DNA of 64,000 nucleotides from Alphaproteobacteria bacterium (GCA_018827375.1 JAHJYW010000042.1:186001-250000), one strand, 5' to 3'. Shown: positions 8,484 to 20,673, counted from the first letter of the stretch. Translations and numbers: made by a program. The notes: generated from the sequence alone by a model not told the origin.

Positions 8484-10148
8484 ATGGCCGGTCCCCAGAT
8501 TGTTTTCCACATGCAAGGCCTCACAAAGGCCTATCCTGGCGGCAAGAAGGTGTTCGAGAACATCCACCTGAACTTCCTGCCGGATGCCAAGATCGGTGTC
8601 GTCGGCGTCAACGGTTCGGGTAAGTCGACCCTGCTGCGCATCATGGCGGGCGAAGACAAGGATTTCCAGGGCGAAGCCTGGGCCGCTGACGGCATCAAGG
8701 TGGGCTACCTGCCGCAGGAGCCGAAGCTGGACCCGACGCTCACCGTGTTCGAGAACGTGGCCTCCAAATGCCCAGAAAAGCAGATGCTGGAGCAATTCAA
8801 CGCCATTTCCGAAAAGCTCGGCGAAGACTATTCCGACGAGCTGATGGAAGAGATGACGAAGCTGCAGGAGCAGATCGACGCGGCGGACGCGTGGGACATC
8901 GATTCCAAGATCGACATGGCGCTGACCGCGCTGGGCTGCCCCGAGAATGATGCCGACGTTTCGGCCCTCTCCGGCGGTGAAGCGCGCCGCGTCGCGATCT
9001 GCCAGCTGCTTCTGTCGAAGCCCGACATGATCCTGATGGATGAACCGACCAACCACCTCGACGCCGAGACGGTTGCCTGGCTCCAGAACTACCTGATCAA
9101 CTTCCCCGGCTGCGTCATCCTCGTGACCCACGACCGTTACTTCCTCGACGATATCACAAGCTGGATCCTCGAACTTGACCGCGGTCGCGGCGTGCCTTTC
9201 CAGGGCAACTATTCCGGCTGGGTCGAGCAGAAGGCCAAGCGGATGGAGCAGGAAGCCCGCGAAGACACCGGCCGCAAGCGCACGCTGGCCAAGGAACTCG
9301 AATGGGTTCGCTCCGGCCAGAAGGCCCGTCAGGCGAAGTCCAAGGCCCGTATCAATGCCTATGAGGAAATGGCCTCCAAGGCAGAGCGCGAGCAGGTGAT
9401 GACCGCGCAGATCCGCATCCCGCCCGGCCCGCGCCTTGGCGGAGTCGTGTTGGAAGCGGAAGGCCTGAACAAGGCCTTTGGCGAGAACGTGCTGATCGAA
9501 GACCTCGACTTCAAACTGCCACCGGGCGGCATTGTCGGCGTGATCGGCCCGAACGGCGCCGGTAAATCCACGCTGTTCAAGATGATCCTGGAGCAGGAAA
9601 AGCCGGACACCGGCAGCCTGCGCGTCGGCGAGACCGTGAAGATTGGTTATGTCGACCAGAGCCGCGACAAGCTCGATGCGAACAAGAACGTCTGGGAGGA
9701 AATCTCGGGCGGTACTGACATGATCGACCTTGGCGGTGTGCAAGTGATGTCGCGCGCCTATGTCGGCGCCTTCAACTTCAAGGGCACGGACCAACAGAAG
9801 AAGGTCGGCCTGCTGTCAGGCGGTGAGCGCAACCGCGTCCACCTCGCCAAGATGCTCAAGGGCAGCCACAACCTGCTCCTGCTCGATGAACCGACCAACG
9901 ATCTCGACGTGGAAACGCTGCAGGCCCTCGAAGAAGGCCTCGACAACTTCCCTGGCTGCGCCGTTATCATCTCGCACGATCGATGGTTCCTTGACCGCAT
10001 GGCCACGCACATCCTTGCCTTCGAAGGCAACAGCCATGTTGAATGGTTCGAGGGCGATTTCTCGTCCTATCTCGAAGACAAGAAGCGTCGTCTCGGCGAG
10101 GATTCGGTGAACCCGAAACGCCTGAAATTCAAGAAGTTCGCGCGCTAA
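8484..10148 (+). CDS. ettA: Energy-dependent translational throttle protein EttA (ABC-F)
   Basis: 554-residue soluble ABC-F ATPase, the same length as EttA of E. coli (555). Two ABC domains are visible, with Walker A GVNGSGKST and GPNGAGKST, signatures LSGGEARR and LSGGERNR, and Walker B LMDEPTNHLD and LLDEPTNDLD. Between them lies the charged linker (KRMEQEAREDTGRKR) that contacts the ribosome E site. The N-terminus (GPQIVFHMQGLTKAYPGGK) and C-terminus (NPKRLKFKKFAR) also match EttA closely. The protein gates entry into the elongation cycle according to ATP/ADP ratio. It ends 3 nt from the stop of the convergent mechanosensitive channel gene. Confidence 0.95.
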   Translation: MAGPQIVFHMQGLTKAYPGGKKVFENIHLNFLPDAKIGVVGVNGSGKSTLLRIMAGEDKDFQGEAWAADGIKVGYLPQEPKLDPTLTVFENVASKCPEKQMLEQFNAISEKLGEDYSDELMEEMTKLQEQIDAADAWDIDSKIDMALTALGCPENDADVSALSGGEARRVAICQLLLSKPDMILMDEPTNHLDAETVAWLQNYLINFPGCVILVTHDRYFLDDITSWILELDRGRGVPFQGNYSGWVEQKAKRMEQEAREDTGRKRTLAKELEWVRSGQKARQAKSKARINAYEEMASKAEREQVMTAQIRIPPGPRLGGVVLEAEGLNKAFGENVLIEDLDFKLPPGGIVGVIGPNGAGKSTLFKMILEQEKPDTGSLRVGETVKIGYVDQSRDKLDANKNVWEEISGGTDMIDLGGVQVMSRAYVGAFNFKGTDQQKKVGLLSGGERNRVHLAKMLKGSHNLLLLDEPTNDLDVETLQALEEGLDNFPGCAVIISHDRWFLDRMATHILAFEGNSHVEWFEGDFSSYLEDKKRRLGEDSVNPKRLKFKKFAR

Positions 10149-10151
10149 AGC

Positions 10152-11525
10152 CTACTCAACGGGCCGGTCGGAATCGAGGAGATCTGTCTCCTTGGTTTCG
10201 GCGCGTTCTTCGTCGACCTTCTTCTCGATATGATCGTCGGGCGTGACGCTGAGCGCGTCCGAGCCTGCGGGCACGGCGGGACGTTCGGGCTTGTGCCGCT
10301 CGGGCAGGGCGGCACCCAGGTGTTTCGCGATCCGATCGGGATCGACCGAACCGTCGAAGCGCAGGCGGTATATGGGTTCAGGCAATGTGAAGCCGCCGGT
10401 TTCCAGTGCGTCCTTGGTGGCGCTGATGGCAAGGCCGCGTGCCTTGTTGAAGTCGCTTTGGTCCTGATCTACCCAGCCCTGGAAGCGGAGCAGGATATTT
10501 GAATCCCCGACCGTCTGAATGAAGGCCGTCGCACCCGGCTGCTTCAGCACATATGGCAGCGTATCAAGCGTATCGAGCCCCAGTTTCATGGCCGCGACCG
10601 GATCATCTTCTGCATCGACACCGAGATCGAATTCAAAGCGGCGCTCGGGATTGCGGCTATAGTTCAGGATCACGGCCTTGAAGACCAGCGCGTTCGGGAT
10701 GCGCAGGTGATTGCCGTCAAGCGTCATCAGGACGGTGGCCCGTGACGTCAGCCGGACAACCTTGCCCTCATGCTCGTCGATCACGACGTGTTCGTTGGCG
10801 CGGAACGGTTGGCGCAGGCTGAGCATGATCGATGAGATATAGTTCTCGAGGCTGTCACGCACCGCGAAGCCCACCGCGATACCCAACACGCCGATGCCGC
10901 CGAGCAGGGTGCCCATTAGGGCGGTTGCGCCAACAAGGCTCAGCGCCAGCACAAGCGCGATGCTGATGGCGATGACACGGACGGCCTGAGAGACGAGTTC
11001 GGCCAGGAAGACGTTACGCAGAAGTCGGCGCCACAGCCACATCCAGCTGGCGAGCAAGTGTCCGACAAGACTGATAATCACGAACAGGGCGAGTCCGAGC
11101 CCCAGCAGCGGAAGGGCGCGGTAATAGCTTTTAAGACGGGAATTGAGCGTGTCGACGATGGGTGAGACGTTCCCTTCGATGTCAAGCGTGCGGTCTATCT
11201 TGTCCTCGACCGTTACGACGCCCACGAGACGCCCGGCAATATCAATGGCGCGTGTCGCAGCGGCTGAGTTGGATACACCGCCCGACAAGGTCACGACGCC
11301 TTCGCGGACATCGACCTCTACGCTTTTGAGGGAATCGATCTCCGAGAAGATCGCGCTGATGCGGCTTTCGATGGCCGCGTCGTCAGGGGCATCGCTGGCC
11401 GTTTGGACGATTTGTGCGGCGGGCTGCTCGGCGGGGGCCTGCGCATGTGATTGGAGTGCGGGAACAGCTGCCATAAGGCACAGGCCTGCCAGCAAGTGGA
11501 TCAATCTTCTTGTCATCAAGAGCAT
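10152..11525 (-). CDS. BON-domain mechanosensitive channel (MscS family)
   Basis: About 457 residues. A signal-like N-terminus (LIHLLAGLCLMAAVPALQSHAQ) is followed by a periplasmic BON domain (SVEVDVREGVVTLSGGVSNS), three hydrophobic segments, and the MscS pore and beta domains, with GIGVLGIAVGFAVRDSLENY as pore-lining TM3 and FRANEHVVIDEHEGKVVRLT after it. It should act as a tension-gated or osmotic safety channel in the inner membrane. The ATG at 11525 was chosen because AGGGGA lies 9 nt before it and it begins the signal peptide; the upstream in-frame stretch overlaps the next gene and has no family character. The charged C-terminal tail looks disordered. Confidence 0.88.
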   Translation of the reverse strand: MLLMTRRLIHLLAGLCLMAAVPALQSHAQAPAEQPAAQIVQTASDAPDDAAIESRISAIFSEIDSLKSVEVDVREGVVTLSGGVSNSAAATRAIDIAGRLVGVVTVEDKIDRTLDIEGNVSPIVDTLNSRLKSYYRALPLLGLGLALFVIISLVGHLLASWMWLWRRLLRNVFLAELVSQAVRVIAISIALVLALSLVGATALMGTLLGGIGVLGIAVGFAVRDSLENYISSIMLSLRQPFRANEHVVIDEHEGKVVRLTSRATVLMTLDGNHLRIPNALVFKAVILNYSRNPERRFEFDLGVDAEDDPVAAMKLGLDTLDTLPYVLKQPGATAFIQTVGDSNILLRFQGWVDQDQSDFNKARGLAISATKDALETGGFTLPEPIYRLRFDGSVDPDRIAKHLGAALPERHKPERPAVPAGSDALSVTPDDHIEKKVDEERAETKETDLLDSDRPVE

Positions 11526-11601
11526 GGCGCCGTTTCCCCTAAGCCGTTTGATACAAAGGCATGAGCGACGCAGGTGTTCCGCTTGTGTGCGTGGGGTGCC
11601 G

Positions 11602-12813
11602 TCAGGCCAATTGGTCTTCGATATCCGAAATCGTCGGTGATGACACATCGAGCGGACCGTTTTGCGGATCGCTTGACAGCTTTTCGGCCGCAACGCGCTC
11701 ATAGAACGGGTCGTAAAAGGCCCCGGATACGGCTGGCGAGAACATTTTCTCGGCCGTCAAACGGGCCGCGCGGCGCAGTGGCAGCAGTTTTTCCGGCGCG
11801 CCGATATAGGGCCGGATGGCCTCCAGCGCATGATCGGCCAGCTTTTCGATCTCGTTGGCGAAGAATTCTTCATAGGCTTTTTCATCATGCGTGACGCCCT
11901 CCGGCTGTATCCAGTGGCCGAGTTCATCGACATCAAGTGGCAGCATCAACCCGTTCAGGCCGTCTTTCACGAATTCCGGAATGGCCTGTACGGGCGTGGC
12001 GATGGACGGCGTGTGTTCCGCCATGGCCTCGATGATCGAATAGCCGAATGTATCGGAGAAGGTCGGCAGGAAGCCGAAATGCGAGCGGCCAAGCATCTGC
12101 CTCACGGCGCCATTGGGCAGGCCGTTGAAGAGCGTGACATTGGGCAGTTCGAGCAGGTCCAGATAGGGCTTGAAAAAGGCCTCCGAGGTCGGGTCCGTCC
12201 AGACCGACGCGCCGACAGCGAGCGATGACACGATCTGTATCCGCACGGGCAGGTTCTCTTCGAGCGCCTTCTGGGCCAGCCTTACGGCCACGCAGCCACC
12301 CTTGCGGGCAAAGTGGGAGCCAACAAAGGTGATGACGAACTCGTCCATCCGCCCATTGGCAAGCTCTTTGGCCAGCGGGTCGACATCGGGCCCCATGAGT
12401 ACGTTCGGATGACGCACCAGCAGCTTTGCCTTCAGGGCTTCCGCCGTACACACGTCCTTCGTCTGGTCGATGAACTGACTGCGTGCATAATGCGACAAGG
12501 CGATGACGCGGCGGCAGTGGCGACTGGAGATTTCACGGGTCAGCCAGTCGGTATAGCCATTGTTCCGTGCAATGCCGAACCGGCGCGGCAGGTGGCTTTC
12601 AAACGATATGACATATTTGCGCTCGCCAATCGGCACCCGATTGAAGGCGTGGACGAGGTCAGCATTGTGGAACGGGGCCATCCAGGCAATGCCATCGAGC
12701 TTGTTCAGCAGCTTGTCGAAGGGGAGGAACAGACGGCTATCGATCTGGTGCCCGCTGCGACGGGGCACCACGAACGATGTCGGGTATCGGTCCCTGTATA
12801 CTGAAACTCTCAT
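11602..12813 (-). CDS. Glycosyltransferase family 4 (group 1) protein
   Basis: 403-residue GT-B glycosyltransferase. The C-terminal half holds the nucleotide-sugar site: ITFVGSHFARKGG, then the NVTLFNGLP and GFLPTFSDTFGYSIIEAMAEHTP segments, the last being the GT4 E-x7-E-like acidic motif region. No transmembrane segment is evident, so it is cytoplasmic or peripheral. The donor and acceptor cannot be told. It lies alone between the channel gene and the mla pair, with a 187-nt AT-rich upstream region that probably contains its promoter. Confidence 0.82.
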   Translation of the reverse strand: MRVSVYRDRYPTSFVVPRRSGHQIDSRLFLPFDKLLNKLDGIAWMAPFHNADLVHAFNRVPIGERKYVISFESHLPRRFGIARNNGYTDWLTREISSRHCRRVIALSHYARSQFIDQTKDVCTAEALKAKLLVRHPNVLMGPDVDPLAKELANGRMDEFVITFVGSHFARKGGCVAVRLAQKALEENLPVRIQIVSSLAVGASVWTDPTSEAFFKPYLDLLELPNVTLFNGLPNGAVRQMLGRSHFGFLPTFSDTFGYSIIEAMAEHTPSIATPVQAIPEFVKDGLNGLMLPLDVDELGHWIQPEGVTHDEKAYEEFFANEIEKLADHALEAIRPYIGAPEKLLPLRRAARLTAEKMFSPAVSGAFYDPFYERVAAEKLSSDPQNGPLDVSSPTISDIEDQLA

Positions 12814-13000
12814 CGCGACTTAGAACTCATCCGTACATTCTCTTCCCGGGTGTGCAGGAAGCGGGCCAAACGGGCGCCACGGAAGTAAATGCCGCCCAGA
12901 TTAGCTGATTTACGGATCATAAACCAAGTATATGACCAAATCGCGAATATTTACCGGAAACACCCGTTAACGCGCTGAAACGAATAAATTTTAATGCAAT

Positions 13001-13627
13001 TTAGCTGCGCTTTGACGATTTTAGGTCAGCCGTCATCTCTTCAATCTTATTGATCAATACTTCAGCGGAGCCGTTTGAGCGGTCCAGCAGGGCAATAAAC
13101 TGAGCGCGTTGTTCAATGCCGAGCCAGATAAGGTTGCCATCGAGATTGAGCGCAACATCGACAACCTGATATTGGCCGTCGCGGGTGAGCACGCGCCAGC
13201 GAACGTCCATGTCCTTGCCATCCTGGCGCTTGATGACCGTATTCACGATAGAATCGGTCGCCGAGCGATCGACGGAATCCTTCACGATGACTTCCTTGCC
13301 GCGATAGTCGTCGAGTTGAGACTCGTAAACGGCCAGGGCGTAGGTGCGGAATGCCTTGCGGTAAGCAGCAAGTTCGGCATCCGTAAAGCGGCGGCTATAT
13401 TTGCCGATTACGAAACTGGATACCGCATCGAGGTCGGTAAACTTGTCCATGTACACGCTGAAGGCCTTCGTCCGCTCTTCGGCGGTCATGGCTGGATCAT
13501 TTAGCGTCGAAAGGACTTCGCTGGCATTGCTCTGGACATAGGCTTCGGTCTTGGCGTCCGCTGCTGCAGGCAAAGCGAGCACGGCCAGTCCGGCCAGAGC
13601 AAGGCTGAGTTTTGTAATGCGTTTCAA
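13001..13627 (-). CDS. mlaC: MlaC-family (Ttg2D) phospholipid-transport substrate-binding protein
   Basis: 208-residue periplasmic protein with a signal peptide (ITKLSLALAGLAVLALPAAADA) followed by an MlaC/Tol-Ttg2 domain; DMDVRWRVLTRDGQYQVVDV matches the conserved core. It should ferry phospholipids between MlaA at the outer membrane and an inner-membrane MlaFEDB-type ABC transporter, which is not in this window. The start is a TTG at 13627 with AGGAG 7 nt upstream; longer readings run into mlaA and lack a signal sequence. It follows mlaA by 43 nt on the same strand, so the pair is probably co-transcribed. Confidence 0.85.
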   Translation of the reverse strand: MKRITKLSLALAGLAVLALPAAADAKTEAYVQSNASEVLSTLNDPAMTAEERTKAFSVYMDKFTDLDAVSSFVIGKYSRRFTDAELAAYRKAFRTYALAVYESQLDDYRGKEVIVKDSVDRSATDSIVNTVIKRQDGKDMDVRWRVLTRDGQYQVVDVALNLDGNLIWLGIEQRAQFIALLDRSNGSAEVLINKIEEMTADLKSSKRS

Positions 13628-13670
13628 GAGACTGCTCCTGGTTCCCGTAAGTGCCCTGTTAGATCCCAAA

Positions 13671-14417
13671 TTAGTCAAAATCAGGGAGATCTTCGTACGC
13701 ATCTGCGTCATCGACCGGCTTACCATTACGAATGGCTGCCTGACGCTGAGATGAATAAATCCGTCGAAGGGCAATATAAGGCTCGGGTTGCTCGTTGAGG
13801 GTCCTGATCTCGTCATCGAACTTCACGCGCGCATTGAGGGCGCCCAGGACGCCGCGGCCCATGGCAATCTGGTCATCCAGATCAGGTTGGCCTGCAAACT
13901 CTGTCCACGTCAGCGGGTCAAAGGCGCGGTCGACCCCCGCCCCAACGAGATCGCGGGGATTGGACGGGCCGATAATGGGCATGACGAGGTAGGGGCCGCT
14001 ATCGACACCCCAGACGGCGAGCGTTTGGCCAAAGTCTTCGGAGTGACCTTCAAGACCGAAATAGTTCGCAGCATCCCACAGGCCGACGAGGCCGATCGTT
14101 GTGTTGATGGTAAAGCGGAAGAAGGTGTCGCTCGCGCGGCCGGGTTCTGCCTGAAGAACATCGTTAATGAAGATGACGGGAGATGTCAGGTTGCCAAGGA
14201 AGTCGCCTACACGGTCTCGCGCGAAGGAGGGCGTCACTGTCTCATAGACAGTGGCTGCCGGCGCGAGGGCATAGCGATCGACGCCATTGTTGAAGGCGAA
14301 CATCTGGCGATTGAAGCCCTCATAGGGATCGGCAATCGTGCCGGGCTCTGGTGGCGGTGTTGAAGCGCAGGCGCCTAGGCCGAGTGTGAGGGCGGCGCCA
14401 ATATAACGATAGTGCAT
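13671..14417 (-). CDS. mlaA: MlaA/VacJ family outer-membrane lipoprotein
   Basis: 248 residues. The N-terminus MHYRYIGAALTLGLGAC ends in a lipobox (LGAC, lipidated Cys17). The VacJ core follows: DPYEGFNRQMFAFNNGVDRY, then VGDFLGNLTSPVIFINDVLQ and the TIGLVGLWDAA segment. MlaA removes mislocalised phospholipids from the outer leaflet of the outer membrane and passes them to MlaC, whose gene is next. The ATG at 14417 has AGAGGG 8 nt upstream; the longer in-frame extension would destroy the lipoprotein signal. It is divergent from sahR across 144 nt. Confidence 0.9.
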   Translation of the reverse strand: MHYRYIGAALTLGLGACASTPPPEPGTIADPYEGFNRQMFAFNNGVDRYALAPAATVYETVTPSFARDRVGDFLGNLTSPVIFINDVLQAEPGRASDTFFRFTINTTIGLVGLWDAANYFGLEGHSEDFGQTLAVWGVDSGPYLVMPIIGPSNPRDLVGAGVDRAFDPLTWTEFAGQPDLDDQIAMGRGVLGALNARVKFDDEIRTLNEQPEPYIALRRIYSSQRQAAIRNGKPVDDADAYEDLPDFD

Positions 14418-14526
14418 GAGGAAAACCCTCTGGGAGTTGGATTGGTGTATTAGAATGGTAATTCGAAACTGCTCCATCAACACACAGTTTGGTAAATTCA
14501 TTCTGCATGAACACATGAAATGTTTA

Positions 14527-14556
14527 TTGCGGAACATATAAACCCATGTTTATATA
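14527..14556 (+). promoter_or_regulatory. Predicted sahR operon promoter (leaderless)
   Basis: TTGCGG (14527-14532) and TATATA (14551-14556) are spaced by 18 nt. A start of transcription 6-7 nt further would fall on or beside the sahR ATG at 14562. No Shine-Dalgarno sequence precedes that ATG, which fits a leaderless mRNA. Seen by eye only. Confidence 0.45.
14536..14555. promoter_or_regulatory. Inverted repeat, putative SahR operator
   Basis: A perfect 8-4-8 inverted repeat, ATATAAAC-CCAT-GTTTATAT, covers the spacer and -10 region of the predicted sahR promoter. ArsR-family repressors bind such short palindromes over their own promoters. The half-site GTTTAT also occurs at 14521-14526. The assignment to SahR is inferred from position. 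Confidence 0.55.
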
Positions 14557-14561
14557 CTGAT

Positions 14562-15539
14562 ATGAAGCTCGATCTTGTTCCTGTCCTTGACCGGCTGCGC
14601 GCGGCGGGCGAGCCAACGCGCCTACGCATACTTGCGCTATTGCGTGGCAGGGATTTGTCAGTTGGCGAGCTTGTGCAGGTTCTGTCGCAGTCTCAACCGC
14701 GATTGTCTCATCATCTGAAGGCCCTGACGAGTGCAGGATTGGTGGAACGCATGCCGGAGGGCTCCTTTGTTTTCTACCGCGCGGCCAGCCGCGGGGAAGG
14801 GCGGGCGTTTCTTGATTCGCTGTTTGGGCAGATCGCTATCGATTCCCCGACATTCCAGCGGGATTCGGAGCAGCTTGAGGAAGTGACGGCCCTGCGTGCG
14901 GCCTCGGCGGAGTCTTACTTTTCCGGTGTTGCCGGCACGTGGGACACGATTCGCTCGCTTCACTATCCGAATGAGGCCATCGAAGCGGCCTTACTGGAGA
15001 TGGCCGGACCTGGGCCGTTCGAGCGGGTCCTGGATTTTGGGACCGGCACGGGACGTATGCTGGCGCTATTTGCGCCGCTCGCTCGCGAAGCCGAAGGCAT
15101 CGATCTCAGTCACCAGATGCTTACCGTGGCTCGCGCCAATCTTGAGCGTGCCGGCATTTCAGGCGCCCGTGTGCGGCAGGGTGATGTCACGGCTGCGCCG
15201 TTCGAGACCGCCTCAGCGGACCTCGTGATCATCCATCAGGTGCTGCACTTCATGGATGCGCCGGGCAAGGTGATCGCTGAAGCGAGCCGCGTGCTAAAGC
15301 CCGGCGGGCGACTGCTTGTGGTCGACTTTGCCGCGCATGATCTGGAATTTCTGCGCGCGGAGCATGGTCATCATCGGCTGGGGATGCGGAACGACAACAT
15401 GGAAGCGTGGGCACAGGATGCGCAGCTGAAACTATCTGCGCCTGCTTCATTCGCACCGCCCGAGGCGTCCAGCCCGGGACTGGTGGTTAATATCTGGATC
15501 GCTGAAAAGGCGGCCCTGCCCGAGGAGGCCAAATCATGA
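14562..15539 (+). CDS. sahR: SahR-type regulator: ArsR HTH fused to SAM-methyltransferase-like domain
   Basis: 325 residues. Residues about 1-80 are an ArsR winged helix (RLRAAGEPTRLRILALLRGR, then QSQPRLSHHLKALTSAGLVE). Residues about 120-300 are a class I methyltransferase fold with motif I VLDFGTGTG (157-165). Established work on SahR describes an ArsR-family repressor with a methylase-like sensor that binds S-adenosylhomocysteine and controls metF, metH/metE, ahcY and metK. Here the gene overlaps metF by 4 nt (ATGA) and heads a metF-metH operon, matching that role. The start at 14562 gives the normal ArsR N-terminus; it lacks a ribosome-binding site. A true methyltransferase is a less likely alternative. 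Confidence 0.83.
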   Translation: MKLDLVPVLDRLRAAGEPTRLRILALLRGRDLSVGELVQVLSQSQPRLSHHLKALTSAGLVERMPEGSFVFYRAASRGEGRAFLDSLFGQIAIDSPTFQRDSEQLEEVTALRAASAESYFSGVAGTWDTIRSLHYPNEAIEAALLEMAGPGPFERVLDFGTGTGRMLALFAPLAREAEGIDLSHQMLTVARANLERAGISGARVRQGDVTAAPFETASADLVIIHQVLHFMDAPGKVIAEASRVLKPGGRLLVVDFAAHDLEFLRAEHGHHRLGMRNDNMEAWAQDAQLKLSAPASFAPPEASSPGLVVNIWIAEKAALPEEAKS

Positions 15540-16435
15540 GCAGTCTTTCGATTGCCAACCGTCAGAAGCATGCAGCGCCGACCGTGTCGTTCGAGTTCTT
15601 CCCGCCGAAGACCGAAGCCATGGCGACGCGCCTGTGGGAAACCGTGCAGCGGCTGGAGCCGATGGCGCCGGAATTCGTGTCAGTCACCTATGGTGCCGGT
15701 GGCTCCACGCGTGAGCGCACCCACGACACGGTGAAGCGCATCGCCAGCGACACGGCGCTACGCCCGGCGGCGCACCTGACCTGCGTGTCGGCGACCAAGG
15801 CGGAAGTTCTGGACGTCGCGGATTCCTATGCCGCTGCCGGCGTGCATCATATCGTAGCCCTGCGCGGCGACCCGCCGGAAGGCATGGGGGCAGCATTCGC
15901 GCCCCATCCGGACGGATTTGCCAATTCAGTCGAGCTGATCGAGGCGCTGTCGGAAGCTGGCAAGTTCGAGATTTCGGTGTCGTGCTACCCGGAGCCCCAC
16001 CCGAACAGCCGGGGCTGGGACGAGGACCTCGCTTTCCTAAAGGCGAAGCAGGATGCGGGCGCCAAGCGGGCCATCACGCAATTCTTCTTCGAGCCGGACA
16101 CTTACCTGCGCTTCGTCGAGAAGGCGCGCGCGAAGGGCATCACGATGCCACTGGTGCCGGGGATCATGCTGCAGCCAAACTTTGCCGGTCTGAAGCGCAT
16201 GGCCAGCATGGTACAGGCGACTGTTCCCGCCTGGCTCGACCGGCTGTATGACGGGCTCGATAGTGATGACGAGACACGAGACCTTGTAACGGCGACAGTG
16301 GCCGCCGAACTGTGCCACAAGCTGGCCGATGAAGGCGTCAGCGACTTTCACTTCTACACGCTGAACCGGGCAGGGCTGGCGCTGTCGACCTGCCGCCTGC
16401 TCGGCATGAAACCCAAGCCTGCACAGGCTGCATGA
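15536..16435 (+). CDS. metF: Methylenetetrahydrofolate reductase MetF
   Basis: 299-residue FAD enzyme reducing 5,10-methylene-THF to 5-methyl-THF, the methyl donor for methionine synthase encoded just downstream. The family pattern is clear: TVSFEFFPPKTE near the N-terminus with the catalytic Glu, FVSVTYGAGGSTRERTHDTV, the HHIVALRGDPP substrate loop, and KRAITQFFFEPDTYLRF. The start overlaps the sahR stop, so the two genes are translationally coupled. The stop is 9 nt before metH part 1. Confidence 0.95.
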   Translation: MSSLSIANRQKHAAPTVSFEFFPPKTEAMATRLWETVQRLEPMAPEFVSVTYGAGGSTRERTHDTVKRIASDTALRPAAHLTCVSATKAEVLDVADSYAAAGVHHIVALRGDPPEGMGAAFAPHPDGFANSVELIEALSEAGKFEISVSCYPEPHPNSRGWDEDLAFLKAKQDAGAKRAITQFFFEPDTYLRFVEKARAKGITMPLVPGIMLQPNFAGLKRMASMVQATVPAWLDRLYDGLDSDDETRDLVTATVAAELCHKLADEGVSDFHFYTLNRAGLALSTCRLLGMKPKPAQAA

Positions 16436-16444
16436 GGCCCTGAC

Positions 16445-17512
16445 ATGATACGCAAAGACCGCATTGCCGCGATGAAAGCCGCCGCCAGGGAGCGCATCCT
16501 GATCCTCGACGGATCGTGGGGCGTGATGATCCAGCGGCGCGGACTGGACGAGGCCGATTTCCTCGGCGAGCGCTTCATTGGCCATGAGGGGCAGATGAAG
16601 GGCAATAATGACATCCTCTGCCTGACCCGGCCGGATATCGTGACCGACCTGCACAATGCCTATTATGAAGCGGGCGCCGACATTTCCGAGACGAACACGT
16701 TCTCGGCGACGACCATCGCGCAGGACGATTACAAGCTGGACGCCGAGGCTGTGCGCGACATCAATTTCGAGGGCGCGAAACTGGCCCGCGCTGCGGCGGA
16801 TGAATGGACGGCGAAGACGCCGGACAAGCCGCGCTTTGCTGCCGGCTCGATCGGGCCGCTGAACAAGATGCTGTCCATGTCGTCGAACGTGAACGATCCC
16901 GGCCACCGCTCGGTGACGTTTGATGAAGTGTATGACGCCTACCGGATGCAGGTTCAGGCGCTCAACGAGGGCGGGGTCGATCTCTACCTGATCGAGACGA
17001 TCACCGACACGCTGAACTGCAAGGCCGCGATCAAGGCGATCATGGACCTGGAAGAAGAAGGCATGGAGAAACTGCCGATCTGGATTTCGGGTACGATCAC
17101 TGACCGGTCGGGTCGCACGCTCTCCGGCCAGACGGTTGAAGCGTTCTGGAATTCGGTGCGGCATGCGAAGCCCTTTGCCATCGGGTTCAATTGCGCGCTT
17201 GGCGCTGATCTGATGCGCCCGCACATCGCGTCGCTGTCGCGGATCGCGGATACGCTGGTCGCGGCCTATCCGAATGCTGGCCTGCCGAACGAGATGGGCC
17301 AGTATGACGAGACACCGGGCCAGACATCCGGCGCTGTTGGCGGCTGGGCGAAGGACGGGATCGTCAATATCCTCGGTGGTTGCTGCGGCACGACGCCGGA
17401 GCATATCGCGGCGATTGCCAAGGCGACGGCAGGCCTGAAGCCACGCGACCCGGTGCCGACCTCGCATGACATGCGCCTTGCGGGGCTGGAACCCTTCGTG
17501 CTGGCATCATGA
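16445..17512 (+). CDS. metH1: Methionine synthase, homocysteine-binding module (split MetH part 1)
   Basis: 355 residues corresponding to the first domain of MetH: a homocysteine S-methyltransferase barrel with zinc ligands Cys250 (GFNCALG) and Cys313-Cys314 (GGCCGTTP), the [10 protein letters not shown] opening, and [10 protein letters not shown]. It supplies the homocysteine thiolate to be methylated. The pterin, cobalamin and activation domains are in a separate gene at 17934-20582, so the enzyme is encoded as two polypeptides, a known arrangement in Caulobacter-like bacteria. A GGCT-like gene lies between the halves, overlapping this stop by 4 nt. Confidence 0.93.
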   Translation: MIRKDRIAAMKAAARERILILDGSWGVMIQRRGLDEADFLGERFIGHEGQMKGNNDILCLTRPDIVTDLHNAYYEAGADISETNTFSATTIAQDDYKLDAEAVRDINFEGAKLARAAADEWTAKTPDKPRFAAGSIGPLNKMLSMSSNVNDPGHRSVTFDEVYDAYRMQVQALNEGGVDLYLIETITDTLNCKAAIKAIMDLEEEGMEKLPIWISGTITDRSGRTLSGQTVEAFWNSVRHAKPFAIGFNCALGADLMRPHIASLSRIADTLVAAYPNAGLPNEMGQYDETPGQTSGAVGGWAKDGIVNILGGCCGTTPEHIAAIAKATAGLKPRDPVPTSHDMRLAGLEPFVLAS

Positions 17513-17933
17513 CGGGCGGAACGGTCACAAAAGGCGACCTGTTCGTGTTCTACGGCCTGCTGAAGCAGGGCGCCGCAGGCATGCCGGCAGACCTGCCGCT
17601 GGAGGCGGCTGGCAAGTTCCTCGGGCCGTGCCGTTTTCGCGGGCGCCTGCTGGATCTTGGCGGCTTTCCGGGTGTCGTGGTCGGCGAGCAGCTTTGCCAT
17701 GGTGTGCGGTATGAGCTGAACGATGTGTCGATCATAGGCGCGATGGACGCATTCGAGGACGTGACCGACGACCCGGTAACGTCGCTCTACACAAGACAAC
17801 AAATTCCGCTGCTGGATGACCATGGCGCGCCGACCGGCGAGCAGGCCTGGATCTACTGGTACAATCAGCCCACAGAGGGCTTCACTGACATTCCGGACGG
17901 CAACTGGCCGCTCGACAGGGGACGCACCCGCAA

Positions 17934-17937
<4 letters not shown>
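17509..17937 (+). CDS. Gamma-glutamylcyclotransferase-like (GGCT/AIG2 fold) protein
   Basis: 142 residues with the GGCT-fold opening [11 protein letters not shown] (the Y-G-x-L-K loop), a middle [19 protein letters not shown], and a MDAFEDV segment providing the acidic residue expected at the active site. Members release 5-oxoproline from gamma-glutamyl amines or peptides, or act in glutathione turnover. Its place is notable: it is wedged between the two methionine synthase genes and overlaps both by 4 nt, so it is co-translated with them. A link to homocysteine or glutathione metabolism is inferred from context only. Confidence 0.75.
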
Positions 17938-20582
<2,645 letters not shown>

Positions 20583-20673
20583 CATGAATGTTTGCGCTAT
20601 CATAACTACTGGTGGCGGGGCCACGAGTCGCATATGACGTAATCAGCGCACCGCGCGGCAGGGGAGAAGAAGA

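Noticed and set aside
14418-14561. SAM- or SAH-type riboswitch before the methionine operon
   Set aside because: The 144-nt mlaA-sahR gap has no matching fold, and the predicted start of transcription leaves no leader to contain one.
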